Source: DASPXY01 sp038227745
Lineage (GTDB): Bacteria; Planctomycetota; Planctomycetia; Gemmatales; Gemmataceae
Length of the DNA stretch: 14,740 nucleotides
Direction: 5' to 3'
Assembly: GCA_038227745.1 (NCBI GenBank)
Contig: JBBRPS010000171.1
Location: forward strand, 1-14,740
Part shown: one piece after another, positions 1-7,600 of the stretch
How the letters are laid out: every line of letters begins with the position of its first letter
How positions within the stretch are numbered: the first letter of the stretch is position 1
Made by a program: the position numbers and the translations under genes
The notes under the pieces: generated by a model
The model's input: only the letters and a program-made list of their open reading frames with translations
What the model was told of the DNA's origin: nothing
Databases searched by the model: none

Positions 1-125
1 CACCCTAACGGATGTATACCATATTTCTCATAGAGATATAAGCCTCCTCGGAGGGAGGAAATTATTTCACCCCGTGATGGTGGCTGATATCTCCAAGGAA
101 AACACAGTGTACATCCGTTAGGGTG
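1..125. repeat. Small inverted-repeat element (MITE-like or structured RNA)
   Basis: Bases 1-16 (CACCCTAACGGATGTA) are the exact reverse complement of 110-125. Further complementary pairs nest inside: 33-39 with 87-93 (GAGATAT/ATATCTC), a CCTCC/GGAGG hairpin at 43-54, and CACC/GGTG at 68-82. The result resembles a multi-branched fold closed by a 16-bp stem. The stretch is clearly richer in A and T than the genes beside it, and no credible reading frame lies in it. It could be a non-autonomous mobile element with terminal inverted repeats or a structured RNA gene. The left boundary coincides with the window edge, so a target-site duplication cannot be tested and the inverted repeat may extend further out. 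Confidence 0.6.
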
Positions 126-313
126 CGGAATATGGGCCTAGTGGGAATACAAGCACAACCTTCACAATTCACGATACTTGCTAGTCAAACATTCGCAACG
201 TCTCAATACCGCTGGGTAAGTTTGCTTTGCTCGCGGAAGTAAGGCGAGCGGCCGGTGCGGATTTCCCCCCTCGCCCCTGTACGCGGGGGCGAGGGGAGGA
301 AGAAAGCGCCCAT
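126..313. other. Non-coding spacer downstream of the sensor kinase
   Basis: No convincing gene is present. Bases 126-240 are AT-richer than the coding DNA, like the element at 1-125. A small GCTCGC/GCGAGC hairpin spans 229-249. A strong GC-rich hairpin at 267-296 is listed separately. Short frames crossing this region are extensions of the antisense of the kinase gene. Confidence 0.5.
267..296. repeat. GC-rich intergenic hairpin, possible terminator of the kinase gene
   Basis: CCCCTCGCCCC (267-277) pairs perfectly with GGGGCGAGGGG (286-296) around an 8-base loop. It begins about 18 bases past the stop codon of the minus-strand sensor kinase, so its transcript would form this 11-bp stem just after the stop. 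No T-run follows, so it is not a classical intrinsic terminator. Related CTCGC...GGCGAG hairpins occur at 12916-12938 and, more loosely, 13070-13099. That suggests a dispersed intergenic repeat family. Confidence 0.6.
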
Positions 314-2032
314 TCACCAGGGATGAACGTCCCCCTCTCCCACGACTGCCCGAGTCATGGCGGCGGCGCTGCGCGTCGCCCCGTTCAGCGGGTGCTGCGG
401 CAGCGTGCAGGTCAGGCGCGTGCCGCGCGGCACGGCCGGGCCGACCGTCAACATCGCTCCGATCAGCCCCGCCCGGTAGCGCATGATGCGCAGCCCCGAG
501 CCGGTCGCCTCTTCCGAGGCCGGGAAGCCGACGCCATCGTCCACAACCTCCAGGGTGGTCCCGTCCTCGCCCTGTTCGAGGCGGATCGCGACCTGGCGCG
601 CCCGCCCGTGCTTGATCGCGTTGGTGACGGCTTCCTGCGTCATGCGGTACAGGTGCGTCGCGGTCGCGTTGTCCTGGATGCGCACCGGCTCCTCACAGCA
701 GAAGTCGCACGCGATGCCGTTCAGCTCCCGCGTCCGGTTCGCCAGCTGCGCCAGGGCCACCATAAGCCCCTCGGTGTCCACCTCCACGGGGAACAGGCCC
801 TTCGAGAGCGCGCGAACGTCGCGGAGGGCCTGTCCCAGGCCGTCCACGATCTTGTCGGCGGCCGCCGCCCCCGGCAGGGACTTCGCGGCCAGTTCCTCCG
901 CCAACCGGTGGGCCAGCATCGCCAGGCCCGTCAGCTCCTGACCGATGCCGTCGTGCAGATCCTGCCCGATCCGCCGCTGCTCGCCGGCCGCGACCTCCAC
1001 CACCTCCCGCTGCAGCGCCCGGTGCTCGGTCACGTCGCGGGCGATCGCCGAGGCCCCGATCACCTCCCCACGCGGACCTTTCAAGGGCGTGATGCGGACA
1101 GAGACGACGATCCGCCGGCCGTCCTTGTTGACGCGCGTCGCCTCAAACGGCTCGACGTGCTGGTCCTGCCGGACCCGCTCCATGTTCAGGCGGAGTTCGT
1201 CGAACTGCTCCGGCGGGTACACCTTCGTGACCGGCCGGCCGAGCATCTCCTCGGCGCTGTAGCCGTACACCCTCTCCGCGCCGGCGTTCCAGCTCACGAT
1301 GATGCCGTCCAGGGTCTTGCTGATGATCGCGTCGTCGGAATACTCGACAATGTCGGCCAGGCGGCGCGTGGCGAATTCCGCGCGCAGGCGGTGGGCCCGG
1401 TCGCGGCGGTACAGGCAGAACGCCAGGCACACCAGGCCGACGCCCAGGCCCGCCCCGGCCAGCGCCGAGAGCCGGCTCGTGTGGGCGCTGCGGTCCGACT
1501 CGCCCGCCCGAACGGCCAGCGACTGCTGCTCCTTGCGCCGCATGTCCTTTACCAGGCAGCGCATCTCGTTCATGAGGCGCCGGCCGTGGTTGGTCGAGAC
1601 GACCTGCCGGGCGGCATCGAACCCGCCCGCCGTACGGGCGGTGATGGCCTGTGCTAGTTCCTCCAGCCGGGTCTTGACCTTGTCCTTCAGCGCCAGGACG
1701 CGGGCGGCCTGGTCCGGCTCGTCGGCGCTCAACCCCTTGAGCCGGTCGAGCGCCTCCCACGTCTGGGTGACGGCGGCCTCGTAGGACTTCAGGTACGCCG
1801 GCTCGTGGGTGATCAGGAAGCCGCGCTCCCCCGCCTCCGCCTCTGTCACCCGCGCCAGGACCTCTTCCAGGGTGGTCAGCTCCTCCTGGGTGCGGACGAC
1901 GCGGTGGCCGTTCTCCACCAGGCGGCGGATGTTCCACTCCGACACCAGGGGGTTGAGCACCAGCAGGAGCAGGACCAGACCCAGGCCGACGGTGGCCGGG
2001 CGCGGGATCGCACGTCGGGCAGCGGGTATCAT
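314..2032 (-). CDS. CHASE3-PAS sensor histidine kinase (NarX/HisKA_3 type)
   Basis: Predicted inner-membrane sensor kinase of 572 residues. A transmembrane segment (about 14-32) is followed by an extracytoplasmic CHASE3-like domain (about 38-175, with the helical segment around EAEAGERGFLITHEPAYLKS). A second membrane helix (188-208) leads to a PAS domain (about 222-337, YSDDAIISKTLDGIIVSWN). The HisKA_3 dimerisation domain carries the phospho-acceptor His360 in GQDLHDGIGQELTG. The ATPase domain has its N box at 466-476 (TQEAVTNAIKH), DDGVGF at 498-503 and GSGLRIMRYRA at 511-521. The frame is open upstream to 2110, but those codons come from the ATTCATC repeat, so the start at 2032, just before the first membrane helix, is preferred; no clear Shine-Dalgarno precedes it. 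The gene lies 85 bases behind a NarL-type regulator, its likely phosphotransfer partner. The ligand sensed cannot be inferred. Confidence 0.93.
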   Translation of the reverse strand: MIPAARRAIPRPATVGLGLVLLLLVLNPLVSEWNIRRLVENGHRVVRTQEELTTLEEVLARVTEAEAGERGFLITHEPAYLKSYEAAVTQTWEALDRLKGLSADEPDQAARVLALKDKVKTRLEELAQAITARTAGGFDAARQVVSTNHGRRLMNEMRCLVKDMRRKEQQSLAVRAGESDRSAHTSRLSALAGAGLGVGLVCLAFCLYRRDRAHRLRAEFATRRLADIVEYSDDAIISKTLDGIIVSWNAGAERVYGYSAEEMLGRPVTKVYPPEQFDELRLNMERVRQDQHVEPFEATRVNKDGRRIVVSVRITPLKGPRGEVIGASAIARDVTEHRALQREVVEVAAGEQRRIGQDLHDGIGQELTGLAMLAHRLAEELAAKSLPGAAAADKIVDGLGQALRDVRALSKGLFPVEVDTEGLMVALAQLANRTRELNGIACDFCCEEPVRIQDNATATHLYRMTQEAVTNAIKHGRARQVAIRLEQGEDGTTLEVVDDGVGFPASEEATGSGLRIMRYRAGLIGAMLTVGPAVPRGTRLTCTLPQHPLNGATRSAAAMTRAVVGEGDVHPW

Positions 2033-2049
2033 CTGGGGGGCTCGTAAAT

Positions 2050-2111
2050 GATGAATGAGGAATGATGAATGATGAATGGAGGACACGCTGCTCTTCCATT
2101 CCTCATTCATC
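2050..2111. repeat. ATTCATC-type inverted repeat between regulator and kinase
   Basis: GATGAATGAGGAATG (2050-2064) is exactly matched by its reverse complement at 2097-2111, with GATGAAT repeated in tandem between them (2063-2078). The repeat fills almost the whole gap between the regulator stop (2118) and the kinase start (2032). In the co-transcript it would form a 15-bp stem ahead of the kinase start codon and could lower kinase expression relative to the regulator. Tandem ATTCATC-like intergenic sequences are, to my recollection, common in Gemmata-type genomes; this is memory and not a search. Confidence 0.7.
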
Positions 2112-2117
2112 CTTGAG

Positions 2118-2762
2118 TCAGGAGTGCTCGAGGACCCACTGCAGGGCGTGCCGGGTCAGCTCCGTGGCGTTCTTCAGGCCGAGCTTGTCCTTGACGTGCT
2201 CGCGGTGTGTCTCGATGGTCTTCGGACTCAGTTCCAGCCGGGCGGCGATCTCGCGCACCGTCAGCCCCTGCCCGATCAGCTCAAAGACCTGCATCTCGCG
2301 GTCCGAGAGCCGGTCGAGGGGGGAGCGGCCCAGGTCGCCGCCGCCGAACGCCCGCTGCACCATCTGCTCGGTCAGGCTCTCACTGACGTAGACCTTGCCC
2401 GAGAGCACGGTCCGGGCGGCCTGGATGATCGTCCGCGGCGCCTCGTGTTTGCTGACGTAGCCCACCGCGCCCGCGCGCAGCACGCGCTCGGCGAACAGCG
2501 ACTCGTCGTGCATGCTCAGGACCAGCACCTTGACCTCGGGCGCGTTGGCCTTCAGCTCCTTGACCAGTTCGATGCCATTGCCGTCCTTCAGGCTCAGGTC
2601 GAGGATAACGACCTGGGGCTGCGTGGCGGCGATCCGTTCGCGGGCCTCGGCCAGCCCCGACGCCTCGCCGCAGACCTCGAAATCGGGCTGGGCGGAGATC
2701 AGCCCGATCAGCCCCTCGCGGACGAGCGGGTGGTCGTCCACGATCAGGAACTTCACCCCCAT
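2118..2762 (-). CDS. NarL/FixJ-family response regulator
   Basis: DNA-binding response regulator of 214 residues, typical for the family. The receiver domain (about 3-120) has the acidic pair D9-D10 (LIVDDHPLVREGL), phospho-acceptor D55 (VVILDLSLKDGNG), S83 (VLSMHD) and K105 (GYVSKHEA). A LuxR/GerE helix-turn-helix follows at about 148-210 (LSDREMQVFELIGQGLTVREIA...LSPKTIETHREHVKDKL). The start at 2762 is chosen over 2798 because AAGGAG sits 7 bases before it and because the extra 12 residues are outside the conserved fold. The regulator precedes the sensor kinase gene on the same strand, so the two probably form one operon and one phosphorelay. Target promoters are unknown. Confidence 0.95.
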   Translation of the reverse strand: MGVKFLIVDDHPLVREGLIGLISAQPDFEVCGEASGLAEARERIAATQPQVVILDLSLKDGNGIELVKELKANAPEVKVLVLSMHDESLFAERVLRAGAVGYVSKHEAPRTIIQAARTVLSGKVYVSESLTEQMVQRAFGGGDLGRSPLDRLSDREMQVFELIGQGLTVREIAARLELSPKTIETHREHVKDKLGLKNATELTRHALQWVLEHS

Positions 2763-3129
2763 CCCCGGTCTCCTTCCTCCCCGGTCGGGCCGAATCAACA
2801 GCCGAACACTCCGCCCGCGCCGCCAGGGGCGCAGTGCGGGCGGTGGCCCGTGTCGGCCCGCGCAGTCGCCTGCTTGTGAATGGAATCCCTGGCCCAGCGA
2901 GTGCGGACGCGCGGCGGGGCCACCCCAGCAGGTTACCGGCAGCCCGGGCGGATTGCCACACCTTTTTCCGGGCGCGCGTCGAGCGAACCGGAGGGGGAGG
3001 GCCGTGGGCGAAAGTACAGCAGGGAGACTCCCCTAGTATCCCGACAGGCTCGACTGGTAGGGTGGGCACTGCCCACCGGTCGCTACCCGGTGGGCAGTGC
3101 CCACCCTACCAGTCGAGCCTGTCGGCCCA
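2763..3129. other. Intergenic region upstream of the response regulator
   Basis: About 280 bases of GC-rich DNA with no credible gene, followed by the large palindrome at 3041-3125. It must contain the promoter of the regulator-kinase operon unless transcription reads through from the M41 operon. I found no convincing -35/-10 pair on the minus strand, and no clear sigma54 motif. Only the Shine-Dalgarno AAGGAG just above 2762 is clear. Confidence 0.5.
3041..3125. repeat. 39-bp perfect palindrome (REPIN-like inverted pair)
   Basis: Bases 3041-3079 are the exact reverse complement of 3087-3125, around a 7-base loop (TCGCTAC). After a 3-base internal loop the pairing resumes for six more base pairs (3032-3037 with 3129-3134). 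Each arm holds its own palindrome, GGTGGGCA-N-TGCCCACC (3061-3077 and 3089-3105), so the arms can fold separately or with each other. The element starts at the stop codon of the DUF6941-like gene (TAG at 3132-3130), and its transcript would end in this hairpin. It may act as terminator or RNA stabiliser and probably belongs to a dispersed repeat family. Confidence 0.85.
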
Positions 3130-3576
3130 CTAGGAGCGCTCCGGCTCGTCCTTGAGGCGGGCGAAGAAGCGCTGGCGGCTCACTTCTTCGTCGTTGGCGA
3201 GCAGGACGAAATCGTAGGACCCCGGCTTCGGGAACACGGGGAGCAGGCTCAGTTTCAGGTCGAAGTCGCGCAGCGGGTCCGTCAGCAGCCACGGCTTGGG
3301 AGGCCCGGCCCGCCACAGGACCTCGCCCTCGGAGTGCTGCAGCTGCACCTCTACCTGGTAGACCCCATGGGCGGACGCCCAGCGCGCGAAGAATGCCAGC
3401 GGGTAGGCGACCGGAAAGAAGCGGGCCACCACCACGCACGGCAGGCCGACGAGGGTGGTCTGGCCAGTCTTCGAGTCGTCCGAGAGCCGGTTGCAGATGA
3501 GGAATGCTTTGCTGATGGGTAGCGGCGGTTTGCCTCTCACGCTTTGGCCCTCGCGCTCGTAAGAGATCCTAGACAT
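3130..3576 (-). CDS. DUF6941-like protein of unknown function
   Basis: A 148-residue protein without signal peptide or membrane helix, probably a beta-sandwich. Residues from about 21 onward (ISKAFLICNRLSDDSKTGQT, then TLVGLP and an FFPVAYPL stretch) and the later PKPGSYDFVLLANDEEVSRQRF segment resemble DUF6941-type proteins: a 'cDxv...tGk.slvGif' start and a 'pGxYeF.l..ndev...' end. This is recognised from memory and is moderate in certainty; no biochemical role is known. The start codon overlaps the stop of the preceding frame (ATGTCTAG), which suggests translational coupling. It is the last gene of the M41 operon, and a 39-bp palindrome begins at its stop codon. Confidence 0.72.
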   Translation of the reverse strand: MSRISYEREGQSVRGKPPLPISKAFLICNRLSDDSKTGQTTLVGLPCVVVARFFPVAYPLAFFARWASAHGVYQVEVQLQHSEGEVLWRAGPPKPWLLTDPLRDFDLKLSLLPVFPKPGSYDFVLLANDEEVSRQRFFARLKDEPERS

Positions 3577-3913
3577 TTACCACTCTGCTGGCCGGGTTAT
3601 TTCGCCGCCCCAGGCGGACACCTTTTCCCAGGAAACGAGAGCGAAGTGCATCTCTTCCGCCTGCTCGGTAGTGCGTGTTGCGCCACAGCCACGCGGCCAG
3701 CGCCTTCTGTTCGTCGGTCGTGGGCTTGACGCCGACGACGCGCTTGTACAGTTCGGCCTGGGTGGCGAACAGGCGCTCGAAGGTCGAGCACGCCAGCTCG
3801 CCGGGATACCACGGGTGATCGGTGCGGACCTGCGGGTCGCCGACGCCGGCCCACGCGGGGGCGGGGAGCAGCGCGAACGCCAGAGCGAGGAGCGGACCAC
3901 GATACTTCTTCAT
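3569..3913 (-). pseudogene. Truncated secreted protein, N-terminal part of a transglutaminase-like family
   Basis: The 114-residue frame opens with a clear signal peptide (MKKYRGPLLALAFALLP, cleavage after AWA at about 22). A well-formed secreted N-terminus follows (GVGDPQVRTDHPWYPGELAC to AWLWRNTHY at 74-82). I recall this N-terminus from longer planctomycete proteins with a transglutaminase-like core downstream. After residue 82 (near base 3667) the sequence becomes Arg/Gly-rich and unlike a folded domain, so the catalytic part is missing, probably lost by deletion. GGAGG sits 8 bases before the start, 23 bases separate it from the M41 gene, and its stop overlaps the next start, so it may still be expressed and secreted. 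It could instead be a genuine short protein; family assignment is tentative. Confidence 0.6.
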
Positions 3914-3936
3914 GCTCGTTGCCTCCGCGGGGGGCC

Positions 3937-4410
3937 TCAAAGGTGCCGGCGCTGGGACTCCTCGTAGAGGTGGCGGGCGGTACGGCCGCTGATCTCGCCC
4001 CGGCGCAGCAACTCCGCCGCCAACCGCTCGACCGCCTCCCAGTTCGCCTCCTGGTTGAGGATGTGCTCGGCCTTCGACAGCAGCCGACGAATCAGCCGCT
4101 CCGCCTTGCGCTCGCTGCCGGCACGCTGCAGGGCCAGTTCCTGGGCGAAGTCGTGGTCGCGCCCGGCCGCCTCCCAGCAGTAGTCGCCGGTGTGGCGGGC
4201 CTCGGCAGCGAGGCCGGCAAGCGCGATGAGCAGTTCGCGCTCGACCCAGTCCTCGGACGGCCGGAAGACCGCCTTTCGGAACTCGCAGATGCCCAGGTGC
4301 TCGCGCGTGGCGCGGATCGACACGCAATCGACGGGGCGGCCCAGGGCGAGGGCCATGACGGCGTGGCCTGCTTCGTGGTACGCGGTGGCTTCGTCGGACG
4401 GCGCGGGCAT
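3937..4410 (-). CDS. Stand-alone peptidase M41-like (FtsH protease domain) protein
   Basis: A 157-residue predicted zinc metallopeptidase resembling only the protease domain of FtsH. The zinc motif HEAGH is at 12-16 (YHEAGHAVMALALGRPVD), with E13 as the catalytic residue. An ALAGLAAEARHTGDY segment (63-77) and GRDHDFAQELAL (83-94) follow; D87 is a candidate third zinc ligand, as in FtsH. The C-terminal helices (104-150) match the FtsH tail pattern. There is no AAA+ ATPase domain, membrane helix or signal peptide, so it would act in the cytoplasm on already accessible substrates. The frame is open far upstream to 4791, but the added residues are low complexity and antisense to the HzsA-like gene, so 4410 is preferred. 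It is the first gene of a three-gene minus-strand operon. Confidence 0.85.
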   Translation of the reverse strand: MPAPSDEATAYHEAGHAVMALALGRPVDCVSIRATREHLGICEFRKAVFRPSEDWVERELLIALAGLAAEARHTGDYCWEAAGRDHDFAQELALQRAGSERKAERLIRRLLSKAEHILNQEANWEAVERLAAELLRRGEISGRTARHLYEESQRRHL

Positions 4411-4472
4411 GATGCGCGGGACCTCGGCGGCACGTGGACGGTGCCCCGGCGACGGCGCGGGGCTGCAAGATG

Positions 4473-4478
4473 AGTATA
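4473..4478 (-). promoter_or_regulatory. Candidate -10 box of the M41 operon
   Basis: On the minus strand this reads TATACT, one base off the sigma70 consensus, about 60 bases before the M41 start codon. The spaced -35 position has no good match, so this is a weak prediction. The 250-base gap to the divergent HzsA-like gene must hold promoters for both. Confidence 0.3.
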
Positions 4479-4540
4479 ACGGTCCGGAGGCCCCGCAGCG
4501 AGGGGCGGAAACCTGGTGTGACACGACTCCGCGAATTTGG

Positions 4541-4569
4541 TTGTGCCGCCTGCCCGCGGGGGCTAACAT
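4541..4569 (+). promoter_or_regulatory. Candidate sigma70-like promoter of the HzsA-like gene
   Basis: TTGTGC (4541-4546) and TAACAT (4564-4569) are separated by exactly 17 bases, in the divergent spacer, about 90 bases before the start at 4661. Both boxes match the consensus at four of six positions. Planctomycete promoters are poorly defined, so this is a spacing-based prediction. Confidence 0.35.
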
Positions 4570-4660
4570 GCACGGAACGAGGGCCGCCGTGCCCTCCGCC
4601 CGCCCGCCTGACCGGACGGCCTCCCGCGGCCGAACCTTTTCCCACCTGGGGGACTCGCCG

Positions 4661-7600
4661 ATGACAGCCCGCCTCACGCTGCCGCTGCTCGCCCTCGCCG
4701 CCCTGGCCATCGCGCCGGCGTCCGGCCAGCAGAAGGAGCAGCTCTTCCTCGACCCGATCAACGTCACGCCGCCGCACGTCTCCACCGACAAGGCCGTGAA
4801 GTACGACTACGACATCGTCTACGTCCGCACGCCGCGCAAGGGCGACCGGGCGCCCAGCCTCTGGACCGAGATCGCGCACCCGGCCATCATGGACGCCGGC
4901 GGCGACCTCATGCTCCTCCACCCCGACGGCCGTGAGGAACTCCTCGTCCGCGGCGGCGACGACGGCTCCGTCACCGACCCGTCCGTGTCCCTCGACGGCC
5001 AGTGGGTTTTCTACGCGCACCTCAAGGGCCTCAAGGGCACCAGCCAGCACGGCCAGCCGCCCTTCGGCGGCGCCGACCTCTACAAGATGCACGTCAAGTC
5101 GCGCAAGCTCGTCCGCCTCACCCACCAGGAGTGGACGCCCAACACCGGCGCCGCCGACTGGTCCGGCGACTTCCGCACTCCCCAAAAGGGCAAGACGCAC
5201 CTCCACTACGGCGTCCTCAACATGGGGCCGTGCCCGCTGCCCGGCGGCCGGCTCGTCTTCACCAGCAACCGCAACGCCTTCAAGCCGCCGAAGCACCCCT
5301 CACCTTGCCTGCAGCTTTTCGTCATGGACGACGACGGCAAGAACATCGAGCTGATCGGCCACCTCAACGTCGGCATGGCGCTGCACCCTGTCGTCCTCAA
5401 GGACGGTCGGATCATTTTCAGCTCTCTGGAGTCGCAGGGCCTGCGCAGCGGCATTCACTGGGGCCTGTGGAGCATCCACCCCGACGGCACCAACTGGGGA
5501 CCGGTCCTCAGCGCCCTGCTGCCCGGCGAAGGGGCGCCCAACGCCTTCCACTTCCAGACGCAGCTGTCCGACGGCAGCATCGTCGCCGAGGAGTACTACA
5601 ACCAGAACAACAGCGGCTTCGGCGGCTATTACCGGCTGCCGCCCCAACCGCCGGCCGGCTACCCGCCGTTCGGCCCGGCCTACACCGGCGACCCGCGCAA
5701 CCCGCCGCTGCGCCAGGGCCGGCACTACAACGGCCGCGGTCGCTACGGCCGCCTGCCGTTCAGCCCCCACGGCATCGAGTCGCTGACGCCCTTCGCCAAC
5801 TTCGGCGAAGGCCCCGCCGACCCGTCGGTCCTCGGCAAGAAGGACGCCCCCGCCGTCGGCAAGTTCACGCACCCGTCGGGGGCGCCCGACAACCACCTCC
5901 TCACCTGCTACTCGCCGGGGCCGGTCAACCATCAATACGCCCATTACCCGATGCCCGATGGCGGCCTTTACCTCCTCAAGGGCGGCAAGGCGATCAACGA
6001 GCCGGGCCAGATGCTGCTCATCAAGAACGAGCCGAACTACAACGAGCAGTGGCCGCGCGCCCTCGTCCCCTACAATCGCATCCACGGCGTCGAGGAACCG
6101 CGGCGAATCCCGGCGCTGGCGAACGACGGCAAGCGGTCGCCGCACTTGCCGGAGGGCACGCCGTACGGCCTGGTCGGCACGTCGAGCTTCTACAAGCGCG
6201 AGAGCTACCCCGGCGGCGCCGTGCCGCCCGGCGGCGTGACGGCGGCCTACGCCGGCAAGGCGAAGCCGGGCAGCTACCTGGGCCTCGACCCGTTCAACAC
6301 GTCGGAGAACGGCGCCTCGCTCAACTGGTTCAACCAGGGCGCCGACGCCGGCCGTTACGACAACGACGATATCCACGCCGTCCGCATCCTGGCGATGGAG
6401 CCGACGACCGACCGTCACCGCGGCGCGAAGGCGGGCCGGCGGTTCCACAGCCACGCCCGCGAACGCCTGCGCATCCTGGGCGAGGTCCCGGTGCGCCATT
6501 TCAAGGACGGCAAGCAGCCGCTCGACCCCGACGGCAACCCCGACACCAGCTTCCTGGCGAAGATCCCGGCCGACACGGCGTTCACGTTCCAGACCCTGGA
6601 CAGGAACGGCATGGTGCTGAACATGGCGCAGACGTGGCACCAGCTGCGGCCCGGCGAGATCCGCAACGACTGCGGCGGCTGCCACGCCCACAGCCAGCGG
6701 CCGACGCCGTTCGCCCAGACTGCCGCCGCCCGCCCCGACTACAAGCTCTTTGATCTGACGAAGCGGACGCCCCTGCTAACGACGAAGGCCCAGGACCAGT
6801 CGGGCCGGCAGTGGGACGCGAAGGGCGAGACCGGCGTGCGCTTCGAGGGCACGATCGAGAACGTGGAGTATTACCGCGACGTCAAGCCGATCCTCGACCG
6901 CAGCTGTACCGCCTGTCACACCAGGAATGCCGCGGCCCCGCCGGCGAAACTCGTGCTGGACGACGACGCCCCGGTCCAGGCGCCGGACATCGGCCGGGTG
7001 CCGGGCACCTACTACCGGCTGGCCCTGGACGGGGCGGCGAAGTTCGGCCACAAGCCGGTGATCCACAACGGCAGCTGGCGGCAGACGAACGCCTCGCGCT
7101 ACGTCCGCAAGTTCCAGTCGCGGCGCAGCCTGCTGATCTGGAAGGTGTACGGCAAGCGTCTCGATGGCTGGACCAACGACGACTTCCCGACGGAGACCGT
7201 GCCCGGCGACGCGACGACGCTGCGCTGGAAGGGCGCGGCGGTCGCCAACACGCCGCAGAACCGCAACCTCGCGGACCTCGATTACCTGTCGCCGCGGATG
7301 CCGCCGCCCGAGGCGGTGGCCGGCACCTACGTCGGGCCGGACGGCAAGAAGATCAAGGTGGCGCCGCTCACCGACGAGGACCGGCTCACGCTGGTGCGCT
7401 GGATCGACCTGGGCTGCCCGCTCGATCTCGACTACGACCCGGTGCGGCCCGACCAGCGCGGCTACGGCTGGATGCTCGACGACAACCGGCCGACGCTGAC
7501 GCTGACGCATCCGCGGGCCGACGCAGGCGGTCCGCTGACGCGCCTCCTCGTCGGCATGCACGATTACTACAGTGGGCTGGACATGAGCAGTTTCCGCGTC

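Noticed and set aside
227..1657. Long plus-strand frame opposite the sensor kinase
   Set aside because: It lies antisense to well-defined kinase domains, is Arg/Ala/Val-rich, and shows no family motif; such shadow frames are expected at this GC content.
2033..2110. N-terminal extension of the sensor kinase by 26 residues
   Set aside because: The codons fall entirely within the ATTCATC-type repeat and read as its typical His/Ser/Ile-rich translation; the membrane helix of the sensor begins after the start at 2032.
4190..4660. Upstream extension of the HzsA-like gene
   Set aside because: It is antisense to the M41 gene and the divergent spacer, and would bury the clear signal peptide that starts at 4661.
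3914..5296. Long minus-strand frame running into the truncated secreted protein
   Set aside because: It is antisense to the HzsA-like gene and out of frame over the M41 gene; the signal peptide and GGAGG fix the start at 3913.
5300..6691. Minus-strand frame of 463 residues opposite the HzsA-like gene
   Set aside because: Val/Arg/Ala-rich antisense translation without motifs; the plus strand carries both heme motifs and the signal peptide.
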